Of a stretch of 64,000 nucleotides of DNA, positions 61,912-64,000 are shown piece by piece; position 1 is the first letter of the stretch, and every line of letters begins with the position of its first letter. The stretch is from contig JBJLBO010000005.1 in assembly GCA_045568115.1 (NCBI GenBank), positions 248,001 through 312,000 on the forward strand. Reading direction: 5' to 3'. The notes beneath the pieces were generated by a model. That model was given only the letters and a program-made list of their open reading frames with translations. It did no database searches and was not told where the DNA came from. The DNA comes from MGIIb-O1 sp002457595. Lineage in GTDB: Archaea; Thermoplasmatota; Poseidoniia; Poseidoniales; Thalassarchaeaceae. A program made the position numbers and the translations under genes.

Positions 61912-62508
61912 ATGAGCCATGGCACTTTAGTAATGATGCATGGAATGACAGGCACGGCTGCTAAGATGCAGCCACTGGCTGAAAGTCTAGCACCCGAAGG
62001 TTGGGATGTTCTATGCCCTCAGGCAGAGATTGAACATCCTACAAAAGGTGGTTATGCTTGGTGGTTAAGAGCAGACGATACAATATCTCACGTTCTTGAT
62101 TCGTCTTCTCAATCAAATGTGAATGATTCACTAATTCGAGTCACTCAAGAGATACCTGATGGGCCAATTATTGTGGGTGGATTCTCTCAAGGAGGAGCAA
62201 TGGCTTCCGCTTTACTAGAAACTGATGTTCAAGACAGAATATTTGGACTCGTTCTAATAGCAACTAAAACCATACGACCTGAATCTCTAGATGCATCTCT
62301 GCCTTTCCTAAAACCTCGACCTGTGGTTTGGATGCATGGCAAAAGTGACCACCTCGTGCCTATCGATTATGGATATGAACACGCTGAGATTTTCGAAGCG
62401 GCTGATTGGCCGGTTATTCGATTCGAGCATGAGAAGGGGCACATGGTAAATCAGAATCAATTCGATGAATTAAAGACTGCAATCCAAGAAATGGCAAATT
62501 CAATCTAA
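61912..62508 (+). CDS. Phospholipase/carboxylesterase-family alpha/beta hydrolase
   Basis: Small cytoplasmic serine hydrolase of 198 aa in the acyl-protein-thioesterase/carboxylesterase group. The catalytic set is visible: GGFSQGGAMAS (Ser), GKSDHLVPIDYG (Asp) and EKGHMVN (His); the oxyanion loop is MMHGMTGTAAKM. The start at ATG 61912 has AGGTGTGA just upstream, 8 bases after the lipoprotein stop, so the two are likely cotranscribed; an in-frame start at 61891 would overlap that gene. The last 9 bases overlap the converging glutaredoxin gene. Confidence 0.85.
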   Translation: MSHGTLVMMHGMTGTAAKMQPLAESLAPEGWDVLCPQAEIEHPTKGGYAWWLRADDTISHVLDSSSQSNVNDSLIRVTQEIPDGPIIVGGFSQGGAMASALLETDVQDRIFGLVLIATKTIRPESLDASLPFLKPRPVVWMHGKSDHLVPIDYGYEHAEIFEAADWPVIRFEHEKGHMVNQNQFDELKTAIQEMANSI

Positions 62509-62769
62509 GTAAATCAGAAGATGATCTGAACCACCAACGAATACAGGATTTTCACCTCTCATATCAAAACAGATTGGAACCGTGCGATGACCTGTCTCAC
62601 GCATTACTTCCCAGCGTAATTCACCTTCATGATCGAAGTTTACTTCTGTGTAAGTTAGACCTTTTGCGGCGAGTGCATTTTTTGCACGAGTGCAATAGGG
62701 ACAAACGGTTTGGGTGAATAGAACAAAGTCTGTTTCACTCGATTCAAGCCAATGATGCATGCTCGCCAA
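62500..62769 (-). CDS. Glutaredoxin-like protein
   Basis: Thioredoxin-fold protein of 89 aa with the redox motif VCPYCTRAKNAL (CPYC), the cis-Pro segment HRTVPICF and GGSDHLL near the C-terminus, as in class I glutaredoxins. It may reduce disulfides or serve the peroxiredoxin found at 53.4 kb. The start is ATG 62769 or 62760 (MHHWLES); either overlaps the end of the upstream MFS gene by 17-26 bases, so the two are cotranscribed. Confidence 0.88.
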   Translation of the reverse strand: MASMHHWLESSETDFVLFTQTVCPYCTRAKNALAAKGLTYTEVNFDHEGELRWEVMRETGHRTVPICFDMRGENPVFVGGSDHLLIYLD

Positions 62770-64000
62770 GTTCTGCTCCCTCCATCACTTGTCCTTCCTC
62801 ATTCCACCAACTTTCATCTCCGTCTTCATCGTCATCATCGAGGCGCCCTTCAAGGACTCTATCAGTCTCATCCTCATCAATAAAAATCAACATAATTACA
62901 GTTAGCATTGTCAATGCCGCGCCGATGTATATAGCTGTGGAATAATTGAAAACTTCAATCATCCGGCCAGTTAATCCGTATGCTATTACGCCTGAGAGAT
63001 TGAATAGGGACATATATGCTGTAAATTGAGTTCCACCAACTTTGCTCCATGTTAATCTCATGCTTAGAGAAATAATACAAATCCAAGCAATACCACCAAC
63101 GAAGGCCTGAATGATGAGGTAGAATGTCATCAGTGTAGTATTATTCCACATTGGTTCCAAGAAGGCTAGTGTAGCATTTGCTAGAGCGAGAATGGTGAAT
63201 CCAACCATTGCTACTCTTCTAGTACCATACTTATCCCCTAGCAGACCTCCAAATATTTGTCCAAATAATGCACCAAATACAACAATTCCTCCAACAATTC
63301 CATTGTACTTTGCTTGTGACCAACCCGCTTCATTGATGAAAATATCAATTACAATTGGGCCGACAAAGATGTATAACTCTGAAAGAAGACAAAGTCCAAT
63401 CAAAAGTAAAGCTGATCGAACAGAAAAGGCCTTGGCAAGATAAAAAGAGGTTCTAGCTACAGCATTTCTGCTAGATGTAGGAATTAATTTGAATGGATTA
63501 ATAATCGAAGGTAGATTATCATTCAATTTAGAAACTAATAATGAAAGAACTGCTAATGAAATAATTGAGTAACTAGCTGGGTTTGTAATTTCTCTCAAAG
63601 AACCACCGAGAGACCAGTCAATAGTAAATACATCAACTGCGAAGCCTAAGAACCAAATTGATAAACCAACAATTGCAAAGAAAGATGCGAATGAAATTTT
63701 TTCTTCTGATACACTGTATCCTACGGTTCGAGCCACTCTAAAGTCAATCTCATCCTCCCATGGAGTTTCTGATTCTTCATCATCTTGACCACCTTGTTCT
63801 TCATCAGAATCAGATAAGACCGCTTCTACCACAGACCATGGGAATAACTTGACTCCTGGCTTCTCAACCATGGTTAGAGGTACTGAAATAATGGCTAGAA
63901 GTAACACCAATTGAGCCACTATCACACCTGAAATATCGATGTATGATACAAGGACTCCGAGGACTGCCCCTCCAACTATTATTCCACCTCTCTTAGCTGC
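62744..64000 (-). CDS. AmpG/PAT-like MFS transporter (5-prime end outside window)
   Basis: Major facilitator, at least 418 residues visible. The frame is open to the window edge with no stop (upstream residues include GGIIVGGAVLGVLVSYIDISGV), so the N-terminus is missing; the internal GTG at 63925 is not a likely start. The visible part has about ten helices and a long polar loop rich in Asp/Glu (SDSDEEQGGQDDEESETPWEDE). The MFS motif GGLLGDKYGTRRVAMVG is clear, and an acidic C-terminal tail ends it. The overall arrangement suggests an AmpG/acetyl-CoA-transporter-like carrier; the substrate is unknown. It overlaps the glutaredoxin gene. Confidence 0.78.
   Translation of the reverse strand, partial: AAKRGGIIVGGAVLGVLVSYIDISGVIVAQLVLLLAIISVPLTMVEKPGVKLFPWSVVEAVLSDSDEEQGGQDDEESETPWEDEIDFRVARTVGYSVSEEKISFASFFAIVGLSIWFLGFAVDVFTIDWSLGGSLREITNPASYSIISLAVLSLLVSKLNDNLPSIINPFKLIPTSSRNAVARTSFYLAKAFSVRSALLLIGLCLLSELYIFVGPIVIDIFINEAGWSQAKYNGIVGGIVVFGALFGQIFGGLLGDKYGTRRVAMVGFTILALANATLAFLEPMWNNTTLMTFYLIIQAFVGGIAWICIISLSMRLTWSKVGGTQFTAYMSLFNLSGVIAYGLTGRMIEVFNYSTAIYIGAALTMLTVIMLIFIDEDETDRVLEGRLDDDDEDGDESWWNEEGQVMEGAELGEHASLA

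Noticed and set aside
1..64000. CRISPR arrays, insertion sequences, integrases, prophage or attachment sites
   Set aside because: No regularly spaced repeats, transposase motifs or terminal inverted repeats were seen, and gene content is chromosomal throughout.

Overview
The window is a gene-dense piece of a euryarchaeal chromosome. It fits a planktonic Marine Group II (Poseidoniales-like) archaeon; that placement is inferred from gene content, without any marker-tree computation. Archaeal hallmarks are a TATA-binding protein, the ABCE1/Rli1 recycling ATPase, a DRG GTPase, CTP-dependent riboflavin kinase, an archaeal-type NMN adenylyltransferase, a TgtA-like archaeosine transglycosylase, a SepF-like protein, mevalonate kinase and an aconitase-X/phosphomevalonate dehydratase. 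Alongside are many bacterial-flavoured genes (GrpE, TatC, HpnC/HpnD-type synthases, type-2 IleRS, UMF1 and AmpG-like MFS carriers, peroxiredoxin Q) and several lipoproteins or surface proteins with PKD, CARDB, lamin-tail and thrombospondin-3-like modules. No rRNA, tRNA, CRISPR array, insertion sequence or prophage was seen, and no gene-free stretch exceeds about 150 bases.

Layout. 1-6.8 kb (+): tandem HpnC/HpnD-like head-to-head prenyl synthases, ABCE1, GrpE and a lipoprotein hydrolase. 6.8-8.4 kb (-): NMN adenylyltransferase with an ATGA-coupled unknown gene, then a DUF1801-like protein. 8.5-10.5 kb (+): DRG GTPase and TatC. 10.5-18.7 kb: alternating strands with a UMF1 carrier, an apparently circularly permuted glycerophosphodiesterase, citrate synthase, DUF309, a membrane protein, a Kbl-like enzyme, a PqqB-like hydrolase and riboflavin kinase. 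18.7-26 kb (-): TruA, a TPR-like protein, a CrtC/AttH-like protein and a 2+2 ABC-2 exporter operon. 26-32.3 kb (-): TgtA-like, aconitase X, TrmH-like methylase, NAD synthase and an HMA-DUF4396 membrane protein. 32.4-41.4 kb: IleRS, a beta-propeller lipoprotein, a secreted lamin-tail/amidohydrolase and a GIDE-like membrane protein. 41.4-46.7 kb (-): CysRS, two peptidase-C26 paralogues (one frameshifted), a 4-TM protein and a NarI-HdrD-type Fe-S oxidoreductase. 46.8-52.5 kb (+): mevalonate kinase, TBP, a giant PKD surface protein and SepF. 52.5-64 kb: flavin reductase, peroxiredoxin, endonuclease III, PolX, NifU-like protein, GATase, membrane pyrophosphatase, a lipoprotein, an esterase, glutaredoxin and an MFS carrier cut by the window end.

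Themes. Isoprenoid supply is represented by mevalonate kinase, a fused phosphomevalonate dehydratase and two head-to-head prenyl synthases. NAD and flavin cofactor synthesis is represented by NMNAT, NadE and RibK. Information processing is represented by TBP, ABCE1, IleRS, CysRS, TruA, TgtA, TrmH, Nth and PolX. The genome is extremely compact: 11 convergent gene pairs meet with 39 bases or fewer between stops, and eight of them have 2 bases or fewer or overlap.

The most unusual signals are: (1) a glycerophosphodiester phosphodiesterase whose N-terminal HRG catalytic strand is missing from the start and present at the extreme C-terminus, as expected of a natural circular permutation of a TIM barrel; (2) a TBP with a roughly 50-residue acidic insertion in its second repeat and a promoter spaced for a leaderless mRNA; (3) loss of metal-ligand cysteines in both the TgtA-like enzyme and endonuclease III; (4) calcium-binding-type Asp-rich repeats placed in extracytoplasmic loops of two unrelated transporters; and (5) a secreted lamin-tail/amidohydrolase fusion.
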